The notes beneath the pieces are model-generated. The model had not been told where the DNA came from and did no database searches. It worked only from the letters and a program-made list of their open reading frames with translations. From NCBI GenBank assembly GCA_026686845.1, contig JAIVEN010000008.1:35158501-35222500 (forward strand): a DNA stretch of 64,000 bases, read 5' to 3'. The translations under genes were made by a program, and so were the position numbers. Positions 1 through 13,195 of the stretch are shown piece by piece; the stretch's first letter is position 1, and the number at the start of each line of letters is the position of its first letter. Origin of the DNA: Adenanthera pavonina (lineage: Eukaryota; Streptophyta; Magnoliopsida; Fabales; Fabaceae).

Positions 1-2290
1 ATGACATTTTCTTCTCCCAAAAAAAAATGTAGAATGACCTTTTTAACTTTCTTGCTATGTCTTTCCCTTATTCATTAATGCACTTCACATGGAGATTGTA
101 CAAATGCATAGAATTATATTTACAGTCCTGCAACAGATTAATTGTTATACTCATAAATGGACAACTTATCTATTTTTCTTTATTAGAAGAAGAAGAAGAA
201 GAAGTGAAATTAACATATTTATTATCATCATTCATTAATATACTAACTCACTATTTAAGATAGGAAAGACATTTTGTTAAACCCTTAAACTCGTTATTAA
301 GCAACTTGTATTTGAAATATAGAAGACTGAGGAAACTAACAATATTAGAGGTGATTTTTGGATCTAAAATTGCGAAAACTAATGAAAAATGCCAGTTCAT
401 ATATATTTAATTCCTCTTTATTAATTTCATTAAACCTAATAGAAATTTATTTATGGCAGAATAATATTCCTAATAATTATGTATTTATGGGTGATGGCAT
501 ATAAAAGAGTATTTTGTAAAGAAGAAGTTATGAATTATTGTTCATTTATAGTGATTAATTTTTATACTCCTTCCGTCATTTTTATTAGTCACATTCTAGA
601 AGTTTTTTATAGTCTTAAATCTACATCACATTCCATAAGTTTTTAGAATATTAATTACTTTATTTTTAAAATGTTCCTATTTATGAGTAAGAGAGATAAT
701 TGATTATTTGAATTTGTGACATATTTATTAGGGATAAAGATAAAAATTATACTAATTTTAAGATAATTTTAATATTTTAACAAATTTTTTTTATTCTGAA
801 GAGTTAGTTAAAAGTGACTTACGAGGCAAAAGAGAATAGGAAACTAGGGCTAAGTTAATTTATATATACGATGTGAGTTACTAGGAAATTACCCTAACCT
901 CTTATTTTAAGATTTTTAATGTTAGGGTATAGGTAGAAGAATGTTGAAGATGGTAGGGAAAGAGAAGGTGCCTAGCGAAGGGGTTTGTTTTCAATTTATT
1001 CTCGTAGTGAAAATGGCTTTTTATTTATATATGTCCTTTTTTGGGATGAATTTTTTTTTGGAGGTGAGGTGAGGGACCATTTGGGTGAGCAGAGAGAACA
1101 TCAATGGCACCAAAAGTCAAATAACAATTTAACTCTATGAACCTAACACTCTACTCTACTGCCACTCCCTCCCTTCCCTGCAACTTCTCTAGCTACCCCC
1201 CGATTTACCCCTTTACTATTTCGGAAAATGCCCCCAACCTCCTAAACTTTTCGTTTCGGATCAATTCAACCCCACCTTTATTTTCTTCAAACCATCTCAT
1301 ATCCAATACTACCAATTAACTATTTTGGATTCGAGTGAATTTAAATCTCAAATAAGAGAGCAATTTTTTCAATTTGATTTTTTCTATCTACAAATTTGAA
1401 AATTGAGACGTGTTGCTAGGAGCTATGCTAACTTAAGCAATAGTCTCAAGATTAAATTATGGATATATATAGCTGCATTAAATATTTATTTAGAGAGTTT
1501 TGTTATTATTGTGGTTATACACAACTTGACCCAGATTAATTAACTGGAGTCTAATGTGGCTAAATATATATGATGCTCATTCTAATGTATTTAAAGAAGA
1601 TCTAACTAAACAAAATTTTATATCTAATTAACAAAGCAATCAGCAATATATGTAAGGCATACCTTTATACCAAGTTTTTGTGTATTTTTTTCTTATTTAA
1701 ATATATTTCGTATTGCCAATTTGTGATTGTTGAAAATTTAAGCTCACAAAGAGACATACCATCAATGATTTATGAATAGTGTGGCTTGTTATTAATATTT
1801 AATTATTGTATATGTTGATATATTGATGATTTTTAGCTATTATAATGGCTTTACAGAGTTTTGTTTGGGCAAAGTTGTTCTCATATCAAACAATTTTAAC
1901 GGCATTTATTCTTGCAGAGAAATTCACACTTTTATGCTATAGTAATTTTCAATTTTCCATGAATAATATAATTAGTGGCATCATGTATCAACGTTATATT
2001 TTTATGACCTAGTTTGTATATATTATATATAATTAATGAATAGATGGCCATTTAAAAACACGTGTTTATAGGAGAAAAGGATGGAATAGTGGATAACTAT
2101 AAATGTTAAGTATTTGGAAAGAGAAGGGAATTAAGTTATAAGAATGAGAGAGTTTGGGTATTGAATTGAGAAGTGTGGAAATTGAACACAAGTTAGTTTA
2201 GGCTTCTGGAACAACTGGCGTTTTGCTCGCAAAGCAGAAGCATATATTGTACAGATTATACCAAATATGATGAAAACGACAAGTTGCTCA
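1..2290. other. AT-rich upstream region of the NGATHA-like gene
   Basis: No coding region is recognisable. The short open frames at 57-263 and 1,137-1,319 are low-complexity or chance frames. The stretch holds a GAA run near 186-205 and a short gene-free CT-rich patch at 1,140-1,300. It probably contains the distal promoter of the B3 gene that starts at 2,909. Confidence 0.5.
2056..2067. promoter_or_regulatory. 12-bp palindrome with G-box core CACGTG
   Basis: AAACACGTGTTT is a perfect palindrome centred on CACGTG, about 850 bp upstream of the NGATHA-like start. CACGTG is the classical core bound by plant bHLH and bZIP factors. A role in this gene is inferred from position only. Confidence 0.35.
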
Positions 2291-2351
2291 CATGACCCCA
2301 ATGCCCCCATTATTCATGGGCCCCCCACGTAGTAGTGTAGTAGTAGTAATC

Positions 2352-2374
2352 CTCTCTCTCTCTCTCTCTCTCTC
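2352..2374 (+). repeat. (CT)n microsatellite in promoter or leader
   Basis: A pure CT run of about 23 bp. A second, similar run lies at 2,517-2,539. Paired CT tracts of this kind are common around plant transcription start sites. A TATA-like AATATAAA at about 2,408-2,415 lies between them, so transcription may begin near 2,440. Confidence 0.7.
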
Positions 2375-2516
2375 ACAATCTCTTTCCCTCTTGCTCTCAT
2401 GACAAGAATATAAACACAGAGGTTGGAAGAAAACTTTTTCTTCTTTCCTAGTTGTAAAGAAGCTTCCCGTGAGGTAACTAGTTGTTCCTCTTCCCCATCT
2501 CTTCACACACACAAAA

Positions 2517-2539
2517 TCTCTCTCTCTCTCTCTCTCTCT
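2517..2539 (+). repeat. (CT)n microsatellite in the probable 5' leader
   Basis: This is the second pure CT tract. It lies downstream of the TATA-like site near 2,410 and upstream of the leader intron, so it is likely transcribed. Confidence 0.65.
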
Positions 2540-2598
2540 GATTTCTTCTCTTATATTGTGCTGTGTAGGTCAACAAAATCAACAACTTGACCCCTTCC

Positions 2599-2664
2599 AT
2601 GGCTGGTCTTTCTTTAGGGTTTGAACCCCTTCTGCTGGTCAAAGAAGAAGGCACCGACTCTTAA
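2599..2664 (+). CDS. Upstream ORF of 21 codons in the NGATHA-like leader
   Basis: An ATG at 2,599 opens a 21-codon frame (MAGLSLGFEPLLLVKEEGTD then S) that stops with TAA at 2,662-2,664. It lies in the presumed 5' leader, about 100 bp before the leader intron and well upstream of the main start at 2,909. The start has G at +4 but no purine at -3. If transcribed, it would be met by scanning ribosomes before the main frame and could lower translation. I do not recognise the peptide, and whether it is conserved is unknown. Confidence 0.4.
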   Translation: MAGLSLGFEPLLLVKEEGTDS

Positions 2665-2763
2665 TTGTCTTGTACTACTGATTAGCGAACCCGTTTTTGT
2701 TTTTGTTTTTGTTTGTCTCAATCTTCCCACGGAAATATCTCTTCTCTCAGCCATATCTGATTG

Positions 2764-2874
2764 GTAAGCTTTTTTGACATTAAATCTCTCTCACTCCCTC
2801 CTTACTTTCCAAAACTTTTCCCTTTTTCTCTTTAATTTCTTATTTATTTATTTATTTATTTTTCTGAGATCCAG
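2764..2874 (+). other. Probable 5'-leader intron of the NGATHA-like gene
   Basis: A strong donor (G|GTAAGC at 2,764) pairs with a T-rich tract and an acceptor (ATCCAG ending at 2,874), giving a 111-bp intron. It removes the in-frame hydrophobic stretch, encoded by TTTATTTATT repeats, that would otherwise extend the protein N-terminally from 2,774. This is the main reason the start was placed at 2,909. Confidence 0.65.
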
Positions 2875-2908
2875 AGGATACAAATCTTGGTGGGTCACTC
2901 AAAATTTC

Positions 2909-4300
2909 ATGGAATTGACGCCAGAAGCTGCAAAAGGGTATTCTGATCATAGCAGAGAAGAAGAATTACTGGAGGAGGAAGAGCAATTAGCAGAAACCAG
3001 TAATAAAGAAAGCAGTAAGCAATACTATCCCTTCTCTTCTTCTTCGTCACCTCCAAATCTATGGTTGGGGATGCTTCCTCATCACGATCATCATCATCAT
3101 CATCAATCTCCCGAGGCCACAACCCCTTCTGAATCTCACAATTCGTCATCTGGGTTAGGGTTACACCATCAGGATGCACCTTCTAATTCCAATTCCGCCA
3201 TTAACAATCCCAAAAAGGTAGATTTCATGGACTTATCACTCGGGACCAAGGAAGAAGATGAAGCCAACAAACCTATTGAGAAAGAGCATATGTTTGATAA
3301 AGTTGTGACGCCCAGCGATGTGGGCAAACTGAACCGCCTCGTGATACCGAAACAGCATGCGGAGCGATACTTCCCGCTCGACTCATCCTCTAACGAGAAA
3401 GGCCTCCTCTTGAATTTCGAAGACCGCAACGGCAAGCTTTGGCGCTTCCGGTACTCCTATTGGAACAGCAGCCAGAGCTATGTCATGACCAAAGGGTGGA
3501 GCCGTTTTGTTAAAGAGAAGAAGCTCGACGCCGGCGACATTGTATCATTCCAACGCGGCCTCGGCGAACTGTATAGACATAGGTTGTACATAGACTGGAG
3601 GCGCCGGTCCAATTACGCCGGTCCTGATCATCATCATCATCATCATCATTCTGCCGCAATTACACCGTTACTCCTTCCAAATCAATATTCCATCAGATGG
3701 GATGGTAGTAGATTATACTCGCTTCCCACGGTGGCGGCACCGGTGGTGCCACCGCGACACCACGAGCATTTCCAGCAAGTGAACTACAACAATTACAACA
3801 ATTATCCGTTTCAGCAATCCCAACTACTTCAGCACCAGCGACAACACCACCAGCTCTATAATGGAAATCAAGGAAGCTATAATGGGCTGAATTCGGGATC
3901 TGGGTCGCTTTACTATCTGAGGACGACGGCAGCACCGGGGGATCGAAATTTGATGGGGCATCGAGAGGGAGGCGGCAATGTAACTCCGATGATCATCGAT
4001 TCCGTGCCAGTAGTCCATGGTAAGAGCAGTTCGAGTAGTACTAGAATTACTGATACTGCAGCGAAGAAGCTCAGGCTATTTGGAGTGAACATGGAATGTT
4101 CTTCATCGTCAACCACGGAAAGACATGTTCCAATTGCGGATTCGTCACTTTCCTCACCGAATCTTCAGTATTTGAGAGAACCCCACGAAGAAGAAGAAGA
4201 CCCACTCTCTTCATCATCGGCTGCAACAAGGTTTGCGGATCAAAAGGGGAAAACTTCGGTGCTTTTTGATTTGAGCCCGTCCTTCCAATACCGACAGTGA
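2909..4300 (+). CDS. NGA: NGATHA-type B3 transcription factor
   Basis: The single coding exon gives 463 aa starting MELTPEAAKG. Residues 107-112 (MDLSLG) form a conserved short motif ahead of the B3 DNA-binding domain, which spans about residues 128-232, from MFDKVVTPSDVGKLNRL to YRHRLYIDWRRR. Residues 389-394 (RLFGVN) match the RLFGV-type repression motif of RAV/NGATHA factors. There is no AP2 domain, which separates it from the RAV group. Histidine runs lie near residues 58-65 and 240-247, and Ser, Gln and Asn-rich linkers fill the C-terminal half. In Arabidopsis the NGATHA proteins act redundantly in style and stigma formation and in limiting lateral organ growth, and the RLFGV motif recruits TOPLESS corepressors. 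The longer frame from 2,774 was rejected because it reads through the leader intron. Family assignment is firm; the exact paralogue (NGA1 to NGA4, or NGATHA-like) is not resolved. Confidence 0.92.
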   Translation: MELTPEAAKGYSDHSREEELLEEEEQLAETSNKESSKQYYPFSSSSSPPNLWLGMLPHHDHHHHHQSPEATTPSESHNSSSGLGLHHQDAPSNSNSAINNPKKVDFMDLSLGTKEEDEANKPIEKEHMFDKVVTPSDVGKLNRLVIPKQHAERYFPLDSSSNEKGLLLNFEDRNGKLWRFRYSYWNSSQSYVMTKGWSRFVKEKKLDAGDIVSFQRGLGELYRHRLYIDWRRRSNYAGPDHHHHHHHSAAITPLLLPNQYSIRWDGSRLYSLPTVAAPVVPPRHHEHFQQVNYNNYNNYPFQQSQLLQHQRQHHQLYNGNQGSYNGLNSGSGSLYYLRTTAAPGDRNLMGHREGGGNVTPMIIDSVPVVHGKSSSSSTRITDTAAKKLRLFGVNMECSSSSTTERHVPIADSSLSSPNLQYLREPHEEEEDPLSSSSAATRFADQKGKTSVLFDLSPSFQYRQ

Positions 4301-5300
4301 ATGATCAGTGATCAAACTGAAACACTGTCTTTCGCAGCATTATGTTAATTATATTTCAACTTCTTCCTTTTCTTCCCCTTGAATAATTAGTGTTTAATTA
4401 ATTAGCTTTTGGATTTTAGTACATTTTGAACTGCTCAATGCATTAATTATATTACTAAGCTGGGGTTTGTTTTGGGTCCTGATGAAATGGACCATCGTTT
4501 CGCAACCAAGAAAGGCTAATGAAATCCATGGGGGATCAACTACATTTCAGAGCTTTCAATTGTGTATATCTATAGTAAACTAGTAATACAATATATATAT
4601 ATATATATACATATATAATATCCAATGATATATGCTCTATTTTCTTCTTCTTTTTTTAATTGGTGTGTGTCTTTTAATTGCTGGATATATAGTGTACAAT
4701 ATCTCTCTCTCTCTTTCCGTTCACTGCATTTAATGGGTAGACACAGAAAAGCTTGTTGCTTTTGTTCTCTAAGGTTTCTGTTAGCCTTGCTGGGTTGATG
4801 TTGTTCACAAACTCTGCTGATTCTGCTTGCTGCCACTGCTGCGCTGATCCGCTTCTTCTGCTTAGTGAGGCATTTTAGCTTTGCAGGTTATTGTACAGCT
4901 AGCTGTAAAAAAGGTGACTTATTTTTCTTTAATTAATTTTTCTGTTCTCATTATTTCAGCTCTATCCATTTTGATTGATTACTTTTTCTTCTTGCTAAAT
5001 TCAGCTACTATATCTATCATCCATCCATGAGCAGTTGACTTAGCTGCTTTTTTGTTTTTTGCCCTTACATTACGTTCTTCTATTTAGCAGCCGCCTCCTC
5101 GTTGCGTTGACGCTGTAGAAAACTTGCTGGCCGAAAGCAAAAAATTGGGCTTTTCCCTCTATTTCATGACTGATGAAAACAGTAAGTAACTTACTTTTTA
5201 TGTGATTATTATATATATATATATATATATTATCATGACTGCAAATTGACAGATTCTATTGCTTTGTCTCATAATTTCTGATGCCATCGATATCTTTGAT
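4301..5300 (+). other. 3' region of the NGATHA-like gene, possibly with spliced UTR exons
   Basis: No further coding sequence is visible. Two exon-like blocks have good borders: 4,891-4,912 (after TTTGCAG, before GTGACT) and about 5,092-5,181 (after TTTAGCAG, before GTAAGTAAC). The second is much more GC-rich than its surroundings. They could be 3'-UTR exons or part of an unannotated non-coding transcript. AT microsatellites lie at about 4,591-4,608 and 5,210-5,230. Confidence 0.3.
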
Positions 5301-8300
5301 TGTAGAGTTTAAATTGAGGAAGTAATAATGTTTATAGGTTATAACATAAAGAAAGGCACTTTACTTTGTTTAATTATTCTAGATTATATTAGATTGTTCA
5401 TGTCATGTTTAATTAGTCTTCATATCACAGTGTTCTTACTGTTGAAAGTTGAAACTGATGATCATTGGTTATTTTTATGTGTATATATTTGGAATAAATG
5501 ATTGCCGAAACCATATACATGGACTAGTAATGTCAAAGCTATAATTGGACATGAAATGATGGAGATATTAATAATAGAGTAAGTAAATTTTTTTACTTTT
5601 GCAAATCTATTACTTTGGTTTTATTAAGATGTGTGTCTTTATAGACGCATTCGATCAATCTGAACTAGGTGCCATTATACTAAGATTTCTTGTGTTCTTG
5701 TATGGAAAAAGTGGTTTGTATACACACACACGCACGCACATGCACTTTAATTTGCATCAATTTATTAATTTATTTATAATATTAATGTCAATGTTAGTTA
5801 GGTGTAAGAGATAATTGACATGGATTAAGCTAACATGTCACTGTTATGGTCTGAAAATTTTAATTCACATGTGATAAAAATGGGCCGTTGATAGCAGAAA
5901 AAGGATAAGAAGGAAAGCAAAAGCAATGTAGAAGGCCGAAAGTATTACAGTAAATGAGACAAGACAGACACATTGCGTAGGACTTCTTTTTTCCTCCAAC
6001 ACAAACTTAAATGGGATTGCTTTCTGTTAAAATAGGATCTCAGATCCTTGGGTTTGGTATATATGGTATCAATTTCCAAAATCTCATCGTCTAGAAGGTC
6101 TTTGAAAAATGCATGCCTTCTGACTTGTGAAGTACTGCTTGAAAATATATAGTATGAAAGGGACAATATAATGCTTTTATAACCTAACAAGGTATAAAAT
6201 AAAACGAAGCTAAAATTTTGATTAAAAATCCTTAACTTTTGTAATATCTTATTGGATATGTTCCCTTCTATTTTCTCAAAGGGAAAATTTATTTTCCTTG
6301 CGGGAGGTATATATAGCTGCCCCCTTAAATATAAATAAGTGAACTAGTCAATGAAAATAGAAGACATATAGACAAAGAAAGAAAGACACGAGATGTTCAA
6401 ACCTTAAATTAAAGTCTAAATATAATTAAATGTGCGGATTGTTAGTTTGATCATGCTCTATAATTGCATATATATGCATGAAATACAACATGAACACTAT
6501 AGCAGCATTCGTAAACAAGTTACATTTGCATTGCTATTGTTAATTAATAATTTTGAAGCAAAATCAATCTTTTATTCCTTGACCCATTAATAGATTGAAG
6601 TGAATATTTTTCGTGGTGTTATATATATATATATATATATGCCTCATGTTTATTTTATTACATTTAAATTGATTGTTTTATACTGTATCGGATCTTCTGA
6701 TCAGGTTGTTAATTGTGATTGTTTGATTGTTTTGTGAATTGTCTCTTGAGATCTTGTCTTTAGAAATCTATAGTACAGAATGATAATTTTGCATGTTTAT
6801 TTCATTTAGAAAGAACATCACTCTTGGTACTCATGTTAGTTCCATCTTGTTCATATATGTATGTCAATAAATATAAATGTCTTGTTATTATTGATTTGGA
6901 ATTTTTCTTCGTGTGTGAATATGTTATGATATCTTATAATGGTTAATCAATTAATTGCATATATATATATATTAATGCTATTAATTTAACAATTAGCTGC
7001 ATAATTTAAAGAGTACATTTTAAATCAATCTAACATAATTCCTACATAATTGCATATAGGTCAGAAGTATTAATACCAACCAGATATGTTGGAGAAAACA
7101 GCGTTGAAAAGGATCTTGTATTTGACTAATGCAACGGGTGAGAATTTCTAACTGTAAATAAATTTCGATTAATTGGTTTGATATCTCTCACTCTCCATGG
7201 CATTCAAACTTCATATAAGCAACATTAACAAAACTAGTTTATGTCATTCAATACTTTTAATTTGCAGGCTCCTGCTAATGTGAAATTATGCTAAAGGTTG
7301 GAACAAATAAGGTTAATGTCAATATGCAGTTTAATGAAAGTTCGTATCTGTATATATTTTCTTGTATGATTCAGGAACGAAAGATAGAATAGCTCATAAT
7401 TAGAATTAAAATTATATTACAAATAGCAGTCCTAGTGGTGTTAATTGGGATTTGTTTTTAAAATTGAATTATCCAAACAGAAATCTCAGTTAGTGTGAAA
7501 ATCAACCCAAAAATTTGATTAAAGAGCAGAGCCACTTCCATGCTTGCAGAAATTTTGGTGTTTCGAACTCAAATTGCAAAACACTAGAATAAAATTAATG
7601 TTTTGTGTGTGGGCGTGTTTGTGTTTTTTTTTATTAATGTGTGTATTTATTATATACGATGCAGTAATTAATTGGAGTGATTTTACGTGAAGGAAATGAT
7701 TATTCTTAACTTATAAATCAAAGATTGATATAACAAGAAAAAAAAACAGCAATACAAAAAATAAAAACATAAAAGAAGAAGAAGAAGAAGAAGAATAAAG
7801 GACTTGCTCTTCTTATGGTTGTGTGAAATATTACACAAATTAGGTAGGCCATCCATGCATGTGCATTGCATGAAGTATATGAATTACTTATAATAATAGT
7901 GTAACTAGATATACATTTTTATATTTATAATAATGACATCGATCTTGATATTAAAAATATATGTGTATATTTGTATATTTATATTAATATTGATAATTAT
8001 AGTATTTTTTATTTCTAATTCATATAAAATAGTAAGAAAACATATACATAATATTGCAGTCCTGGTACTAGTCTCTTGATCAAATTGTCATTTATATGAT
8101 AACTATAGCACTAACACAAAAATTATTAAATAATAACTATGTAACTCAACTTTAAAACTACTTTAAATAACTTAATTATTCTATATTGAAAATGTTGAAA
8201 AAAATGTTTCATATGTGTGTGGTCGGCAGAAAATAATCCGAATGAAGAAAGGTATTTTATTAGTGGTATCAAAAGAACAAAGAAATAATTTCCCTCTAAT

Positions 8301-11300
8301 ATGTATGAAAATACATGCCAAAGAGCTAAACAAATTGGATATTTTACAATAATAATAACTGAAATTGTTTGATATATAAAACATCGAAAGAATTTCCCAA
8401 GCTATTTAATATTCTTGCTGTCTCTCTCGTCTATAACCAAGTTATTTGACTTGTAAACTTATTTAGTTATCTAAATTCAATAATCTCTAACTTGTCAGGA
8501 GCCATGTGACTTTATTTTGTTTCATGTTTTTTTTTGGCGCAAGCTAATTATAAGTTTGTTCAATTTCTTAAGTAGGTTTTTATTAAAAGAAACGAAAGAA
8601 TTGGAGAGAGATTATGGCTGGGCTTAAATAATATTTTGCTTAAACTTTGTTCATTTGATGTGTCTATAATATTGATTTTACTTTACATAATGCAACTGAA
8701 TTAATTGTGTTAATTTTTTTAGGTAGATGAAATAAATCACAAAAATCTTGATATATAGTGCTGAAACTTCAGTTGGCTTGCTCATTAAACGGACTAAATG
8801 ACATTGTTATAGAATATTCAAACTATTTAAATCAGAAATCAATTCCTTGACACAATTGATCAAATAGGTAGATAAACTGATGCCCTTACTTGGAGCTCAT
8901 TTTTAGTGTTTTTGTGATGATTTTTTATTTAAATCAATTTCAAATTATCTTTGATTTTAATCTTAAAGTTTAACAAATAACTATTTATTTGTTAAAATAT
9001 TTATTATAGTAATATTCAATTTTTAATTACTAGAATAGTTTCTCTGCACTTGGACTCATAATTGAGCCACAGTTAATCTTAATGTATACTTAAATTCATC
9101 ATACATTTAATCTCAATTCTCAATGAATACTATGAGCTTTTGCTTATTTATATAAGTTGTTACTCAATCAAATATATGCTTTTAACAAAAAGACACTCCT
9201 TTATTTTTCTTACTAAATAATTTTGTAAACATAGTTCAAGTTTAAGTGCTTACTTATACTTCTAACCAAACAAAGTGATAAAGAGATTAATAAATTAATC
9301 TCTTGCGTTAGCCCCCCATAAAAGAAAAGATCTTTTTCGGAGAGAATTGTTTTATAATCATGTAAGGGCTAGCTATATATCACTTTACTATGTTGAATAA
9401 TTTACTATATATACAAATTAATTAATTACAAACATTGTGACCCTTCAAGGTATTGAACTGCTAATTAAGAGAAATCTGCTATTGGAATTATAAAATATGA
9501 ATATTAGTTTTTGGAGAAAGTATAATTACCGACGACGACTTTTTCCTTTAATTAATTGTAATATGCACCTTATAAAAATTAGTCATAATAATTAATGTAT
9601 CGATCTGTCAATTTGATTACAATAACCATATCATCTAAATTAAATGTTAAATTTAACAGCGTTAACAGGATGTGCATGCATTGGACATGTCTCTAATCAA
9701 ACATTAAATTTTCTTCCCTAGTTCAACCATTTTTATTTTTATTTTTATTCTCTTCTTCCAGTAATAGCTGATAGCTGATAGCTAGCTAGTGTGTGTGAGA
9801 GAGAGATTGGCAGACATATAATTAAATAGATATGGGCATGATATAAAGATTGAAGTATTATACAATATACACAAATTTATATATATATTATATTTTCAGT
9901 TAACAGCTAAAAATTAATTCCTTCAAAATGTAAAGATTATCAAAATTAGGATACACAAATATATATTTAACTCAATACAAATCATTGTCTAATCATTAAA
10001 ACAAGATGGAATTCATTGTAGGATGGTTAAAATATCAGACATCAATGATAATTTTCAACAAATTTAGTGTGTGTGTGTGTGTATACACACAGTATTGTAA
10101 TGGAAGCCAAAATTAGGATTATATATGATCGATACATATATACTAACTACTCAGAGTTGAATAAATGTTTAGCTAGCTATTCTTCTATTTTAATTATAAT
10201 TCAAAATTTTTTAATCAATGAAAAATATAAATATATATATACTGGTACAATTTATTAATGTATTAATCATAGATGAAAACATATATACAGTTAATTTTTT
10301 TTAAGAAAAAAAGAAAGAAAAAATTGTGAACACAGAGACAGACTTATATATATATATATATAAGAGGAAGTTGCCCCACCCTATGATAGTAGGACGTTAG
10401 GGCTAATTAAGAGGAGGATGGGGGGAAAGTTTTTTTTTTTTACAACTTCTTGGCCTTTCTTTTTACTTCCAATGGCCTTAATTCCATCCCCCATTCATTC
10501 ATTTATTTATTTTCTCTGCAAAATTTTTGGATCTCTGGACGCATGCGCTGCCCTCCCAGTGATCCATCCAAATCATTGTATCTGTACTAGTATACTATCC
10601 CTCCCTTCCCTTCCGTCTTTGCACTGGACCACTTTCATTTCAGACATCACTCTCCATCTTTTCATTTTTACATTTCTTTCTTTATTTTTAATTTACTTCT
10701 TACTTAACTCTCTCTCTCTTATTCTCTCTCATCTCTTCAATTTTCACACCTTTTAATTTCTTTATATCAAAGAGAAGCATCTAACAAAAGTATCGCCGTC
10801 TCTGTTTAGCCAGATCCTTAACTTGTAATTAATTACTAGGTAGCAAGCTAGGATATTGAAGGCTATTTCGCATGGGAAGAAAGAAATTATATATAACTCA
10901 TATTTGATATGGTAAGACTTAGGTCTTATGAACTTCAGGGTTAAAACAGACCGGTTTTTGCTGCTATAGCTGCAGAATGCATGGCCTAAAATTCTTGACA
11001 AGTTATTTGAACCGAAGTGTGTGTTAGAGAGAGAGGGATTTAATAGGTTTTTGGCATGAAAGGGTTCGGGCATTAAGCTAGCTGGCTATGGCGTTAGAAA
11101 CTTAATTAATGATCAAATGGAATAACCATATGACAAAAGAATACCCTAGCTAGCTAGGGAGCTAAAACTAGCAAGGCCTATATGGTTTTTTTTCCTTTTA
11201 ACTTGAGAAAAAATTAAACCCTAATTAATTTCTTTCTGAAAGAAAAGAAAACTTTTACTGAGGTGGGGTTTTTGTTGTTTTATGGGTTTTGTTTGTTTAC

Positions 11301-13100
11301 CACTAAGATACTGAGAAAAACAGTCAGAAAGAAAAGCGAGGATGGATGGAGGACCAGAGAGAGTGAAGGAATGGGAAAGGAGTCGATGGCAGGACGATGG
11401 AAATGATCCCCAAAAGTGGCTGAACCCCTTTTGCAGTTTTGCTATTTACAAAATGATAAGCTAAAGGATATATATCAGAAGAAAGAATCAGTGTGTTCAC
11501 ATTTAATACCAATATGGACCATGCACTCCAACACACGCAGAAGAAGGACCAGCAAGAGAGAAGTGTGAGAGAACAAGAAAACAAAACAAGCCTTAGTCAT
11601 CAACCACTCGCTTAATCATTACTTACCCATTAGTATTTTCTCTCTCTCATACATCTCACACACACACACACACACTTACAGAGTCGTAAGCCTTTTGTAT
11701 TTTGATTCTTTTGCTCATAGTCAACAAGTGCAGGCTTTTTGAACCTCCCATGCATGTGCCAATCCCAAAACCCTACATTGTCAATTTATATATATATATC
11801 TCAAACTTCCATTTGCTTGGAGGTGATAATACCAACACTAATGTACCGTATCCTATCAGAACTTCTGCTTCTATGATTGATCTGCCTCACCAACATATCA
11901 AAATTTTCATTATTTTCCTTAATTACTTCGGTATTAATTAATACGTCCAGAAATTGCATATATATATATGTAAGTGGGGGAGGGAGATGACTTCATTTTG
12001 TCCTTTTTTAATTTTGTTTTACATGGGGGGCTATAAATTTGAAAGATACTAGAGAATGTAGTGGGAGGGTAGGAAGCATGTTGAGGAGGTAGTAACATGT
12101 TATTTTGTAACGGTGGGGCCTCTTGATTGATTCTATGGAGGAAGGGGGTAGGTGTCACATATATAATTTTACATTATTACATTACATGACATGGTTCTTC
12201 TGTTCTTGGCCATGAATGACAGATGAGACAACTCCTATCCTATCTGTGCCTGCCCTCTGATATCATTTCAGATAATAACTTGTCCATCTGGCTTGGGTTC
12301 CACTTGTGTTCATAAATAGCCACTGTCCAACCCACATATATATACAGCCTGATATCAGATAAGATAACACATGCAAATCAAACTCTGTATGGTAACTTCA
12401 AGACAATCTAATTTTTTGAAGTTAAATTCTATTACAAGAGTGACTATATATAATGCATTATACATAGTTACATTTTTAATGTCAGAAAAATCAATTTTGA
12501 GTTACTTGTCTATCACTTTTTTATATGCAGTTTGTAGTAGTTTTTTTTTTAAAAAAAAAAATTCAGTGGTTTTTGGGAATCGACATCAGGCTAATTATGA
12601 GACTACGTATAAGACTCGTAGTAATGGCTACAAGTTTTAGTTCTATACGGAATTTTCCTTGTCGCTTTGCTCTATTTTACATGTGTTCCTCAGGGAATCT
12701 TCTATGCAAATGATTTCTCGAAGATTTCTTAAAATCAGACTCGTAATATATCAAAAATAACAAAAACAAGTCAATAGATATCTTGTGCCCCTTCAAAAAC
12801 TTAACAAATATTACCAAAAAAAAAAAGATCTCACTCTTTCCCGATACCAGACTGGTCGTTGTATCAACTTTGAAATTTTTATATGAAAAAAAATTTATGA
12901 AAAGACAAATTTAGAGACAATTAAAGATGGGGAACTCGAGCTAGAATTTTTTTCCGATATACAACGAATCGTAAGTTAAAGACGAAGAAACAGTATCTTA
13001 TGGTTCATGGGCCTATCTAGCCCGATTCTACTGAAAAAAAAATGTCAATTAGACTGGGCCCAAATGGGCTTTTCTCTCAGCTCAATATCAGATTCGCGTC
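5301..13100. other. AT-rich intergenic region
   Basis: No gene is recognisable across nearly 8 kb. Visible structure is limited to simple repeats: AT runs near 6,621-6,640 and 10,347-10,362, a GAA run at 7,775-7,795, a GT run at 10,066-10,082 and a CA run near 11,657-11,674. CT-rich and exon-like patches at 10,420-10,760 and 11,320-11,700 carry only short frames without family resemblance. A TATATATA site with a light-promoter-like GATA cluster lies at 12,340-12,370. Confidence 0.45.
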
Positions 13101-13170
13101 GCGTCAGTGTTTCTTTACTCTCTCGATCACCAGCCCGATTCTACCTCCGCCCAAGTTTCTGCACTCGACA

Positions 13171-13182
13171 ATGAAGAAATAA
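13171..13182 (+). promoter_or_regulatory. Minimal upstream ORF ahead of ARV1
   Basis: ATG AAG AAA TAA lies 14 bp before the ARV1 ATG at 13,196. A longer out-of-frame ATG also opens at 13,107. Whether these are in the transcript depends on the unmapped start site. Confidence 0.25.
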
Positions 13183-13195
13183 TCAGCCTGAGAGC

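Noticed and set aside
2774..2908. N-terminal extension of the NGATHA protein with a membrane-like stretch
   Set aside because: The hydrophobic residues come from TTTATT repeats within a leader intron with good GT-AG borders. Family members start near the residues encoded at 2,909.
10418..10756. 112-codon frame in the intergenic region
   Set aside because: It is a Leu/Phe/Ser-rich frame in a CT-rich stretch with no motif or splice context, probably chance.
5301..13000. MicroRNA precursors in the long spacer
   Set aside because: I looked for well-known plant miRNA strings (miR156, 159, 160, 164, 166, 167, 319 types) and saw none. Unaided folding is not reliable enough to call others.
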